In this document: positions 4,168 through 5,462 of the stretch, in pieces
Layout: the number at the start of each line of letters is the position of its first letter
How positions within the stretch are numbered: the first letter of the stretch is position 1
Assembly (NCBI GenBank): GCA_017608995.1
Contig: JAFCEU010000045.1
Span: 1-5,462, forward strand
DNA: 5,462 nucleotides
Source of the DNA: Candidatus Iainarchaeum sp.
GTDB lineage: Archaea > Iainarchaeota > Iainarchaeia > Iainarchaeales > DTGL01
Direction of reading: 5' to 3'
Program-made: the position numbers and the translations under genes
Notes under the pieces: model-generated
What the model saw: only the letters and a program-made list of their open reading frames with translations
Databases searched by the model: none
Told to the model about the DNA's origin: nothing

Positions 4168-5462
4168 ATGTCAATAATTATTGATAGAAAATTACAAAAA
4201 ATGGTTTTGGCATTTTTGTTATTGTGCTGTATCCTTTTCATTTTTGGAAACATATATGGGGCGATAGGACCGGATGAGACCGATGATTGCAGCTATAGGG
4301 CTAATTGTTATTGTGGAGGAAGCTGTGGTTTTTCAGTTTATTGCTGTGGGGCTGGCTGTGATGCCTGTGCTAATTGCCCCGGCTATTGCTACCAAGACGA
4401 GGGTGGAAGTAGCGGCAATGGTGATGATGAGCCCCCTGAATGTGAATGCGAACATGACTGGGATTGTCCTGTAGATTACTACTGCGATGGGTGTTATTGT
4501 GAGTATGAGGGGCCCAAATGTGATGATGAATACCGGTGCCACTACAACAAAGTAGAAATATACAACACTTGCTATGGTTGGACGGGAATAGTAGTAGAAG
4601 ATTGTAGCAAATTAGATCAGACTGGAACTTGTGGTAATTGGAAATGCGCAGGGTTGGGGTGTGGTGGAAAAGCATGTAAAATTAAAGAGAGAGTAGATAC
4701 TATTGGCACGTGCCAAAATGCTGTGTGTATCACACAAAGTAATGTTGAAAGATGTGCAGAGTTTATCTGCCCTTATGGGTGTGGAATTGCGCCAGGGGGA
4801 TATGGGGACTGTTACCCTAATGCAGTAATTCTGTCGGATCCTGCACCGAGCGGGGGGCAGATTAAAATAGTTGAAGGGGAAAGCGTAAATTTTAATTGCA
4901 GCAATTCAGATGACCCTGAAGGTACAGCGCTTACCTGCAACTGGAATTTTGGAGATAGGGAAAGCGATAGCGGAACAGCAGTAACTCACACATTCGATAA
5001 TGAAGGAAGCTATACTGTAACGCTTACTGTAACAGATGAAGCTGGATTAACAGATAGTGACAGCGTAATAGTGAATGTAACGCATGCGAATGAGCCGCCG
5101 ATAGCGTGCTTTACCGTAACACCTGTTGAGGGGATTGTTGGTATTACCAAATTTACCTTTGATGCTAGCTGTTCTTCTGATTCTGACGGAACAATAACAA
5201 ACTACGAATGGGACTTTGAGAATGATGGTACATTTGATGAGAGCGGAGCAACCAAAGTTACGGTTAAGCATATTTATACGAATAAGCCGGTGGCTGGTAC
5301 AATCCCATTCAGCGTGAAGTTGAGGGTGACGGATAATGGGTACAACGGGCAGCCCCCACTAAGTGCAGAACATACTGAAACGGTGAATGTGAAAAACACC
5401 AAGCCGGTAGCTGATTTCACTGCTCAGCCAAACGAAGGCATTGCTCCTCTATCTGTGGACTT
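4168..5462 (+). CDS. Secreted Cys-rich protein with PKD domains (3' end outside window)
   Basis: This frame stays open from ATG 4168 to the right edge, 431 complete residues with no stop. Residues 12-30 form the hydrophobic core of a signal peptide, probably cleaved near YGA (30-32). Residues 41-215 contain 30 cysteines, many in CxC, CxxC or CC spacing, implying a disulfide-knotted or metal-binding extracellular region. One stretch (92-111, with DCPVDYYCDGC at 99-109) recalls the small C-D-CP-YYC repeats of archaeal and eukaryotic surface proteins. PKD-type domain 1 spans about 219-305 (NWNFGD 258-263, YTVTLTVTD 282-290). Domain 2 spans about 309-408 (YEWDF 346-350, FSVKLRVTD 381-389). A third begins at about 411 (KPVADFTAQP). 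Each complete PKD domain carries two Cys (244/257 and 314/335). PKD folds act as spacers or binding modules in adhesins and surface proteins. A C-terminal anchor probably lies beyond the window. The second Met at 4201 would shorten the basic N-terminus, so 4168 is preferred. Confidence 0.85.
   Translation, partial: MSIIIDRKLQKMVLAFLLLCCILFIFGNIYGAIGPDETDDCSYRANCYCGGSCGFSVYCCGAGCDACANCPGYCYQDEGGSSGNGDDEPPECECEHDWDCPVDYYCDGCYCEYEGPKCDDEYRCHYNKVEIYNTCYGWTGIVVEDCSKLDQTGTCGNWKCAGLGCGGKACKIKERVDTIGTCQNAVCITQSNVERCAEFICPYGCGIAPGGYGDCYPNAVILSDPAPSGGQIKIVEGESVNFNCSNSDDPEGTALTCNWNFGDRESDSGTAVTHTFDNEGSYTVTLTVTDEAGLTDSDSVIVNVTHANEPPIACFTVTPVEGIVGITKFTFDASCSSDSDGTITNYEWDFENDGTFDESGATKVTVKHIYTNKPVAGTIPFSVKLRVTDNGYNGQPPLSAEHTETVNVKNTKPVADFTAQPNEGIAPLSVD

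Noticed and set aside
4112..4200. 13-base direct repeat AAAATTACAAAAA at 4112-4124 and 4188-4200
   Set aside because: It is low-complexity A-rich sequence. The second copy is coding (residues 7-11 of the PKD protein), so chance is the simplest explanation.
4274..4474. Plus-strand Val/Ala/Met-rich frame resembling a small membrane protein
   Set aside because: It lies wholly inside the long Cys-rich/PKD frame in another phase, with no SD or TATA spacing. Its hydrophobicity comes from reading TG-rich Cys codons out of phase.
4333..4675. Minus-strand frames opposite the Cys-rich region, rich in Thr, Ile and His
   Set aside because: Their composition mirrors the complement of repeated TGT/TGC and GAT codons of the plus-strand Cys-rich protein, which has a signal peptide and PKD domains in one continuous frame.

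Overview
The window looks archaeal, and probably comes from an AT-rich, small-genome (DPANN-like) lineage. The evidence is archaeal-type genes: an archease, a ribbon-helix-helix/PIN toxin-antitoxin pair of archaeal style, and an Agl23-like (TIGR03663-type) GT-C membrane glycosyltransferase. Two extracellular proteins of the PKD/Ig-like, Cys-containing kind also fit. Possible TATA elements lie about 25-27 bases before three start codons that lack a Shine-Dalgarno (SD) sequence, as in leaderless archaeal transcripts. Genes inside the operon, or with a short leader, instead carry AGGTG-type SD sequences. The lineage is inferred; no rRNA or other decisive marker is present.

Layout, left to right. 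(1) Positions 2-199 hold the C-terminal end of a surface protein that finishes in a Pro-rich stretch, a membrane segment and a short basic tail. (2) Positions 246-1667 encode a polytopic glycosyltransferase with its own putative promoter. (3) Positions 1712-3245 hold four tightly packed genes on the plus strand: RHH antitoxin, PIN toxin (VapBC-like), ribose-5-phosphate isomerase B and archease. Neighbours overlap or are separated by only 8 bases, so they probably form one transcription unit. A perfect 12-bp palindrome lies just before the antitoxin start. (4) Positions 3269-4093, minus strand, encode an unrecognised single-pass membrane-anchored extracellular protein that converges on archease. 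(5) From 4168 to the right edge runs a reading frame with no stop. It encodes a secreted protein with a signal peptide, a region of about 175 residues holding 30 cysteines, two complete PKD-type domains and the start of a third.

The cell envelope is the common theme of the flanks: two or three exported proteins and a lipid-sugar-dependent glycosyltransferase. The central operon is cytosolic and combines RNA biology (PIN nuclease, archease) with pentose-phosphate metabolism. No tRNA, rRNA, CRISPR array, insertion sequence or convincing stem-loop terminator is visible. The most notable items are the Cys-rich/PKD protein divergently paired with the unknown anchored protein, the mixed toxin-antitoxin/rpiB/archease operon, and the use of RpiB in an apparent archaeon.
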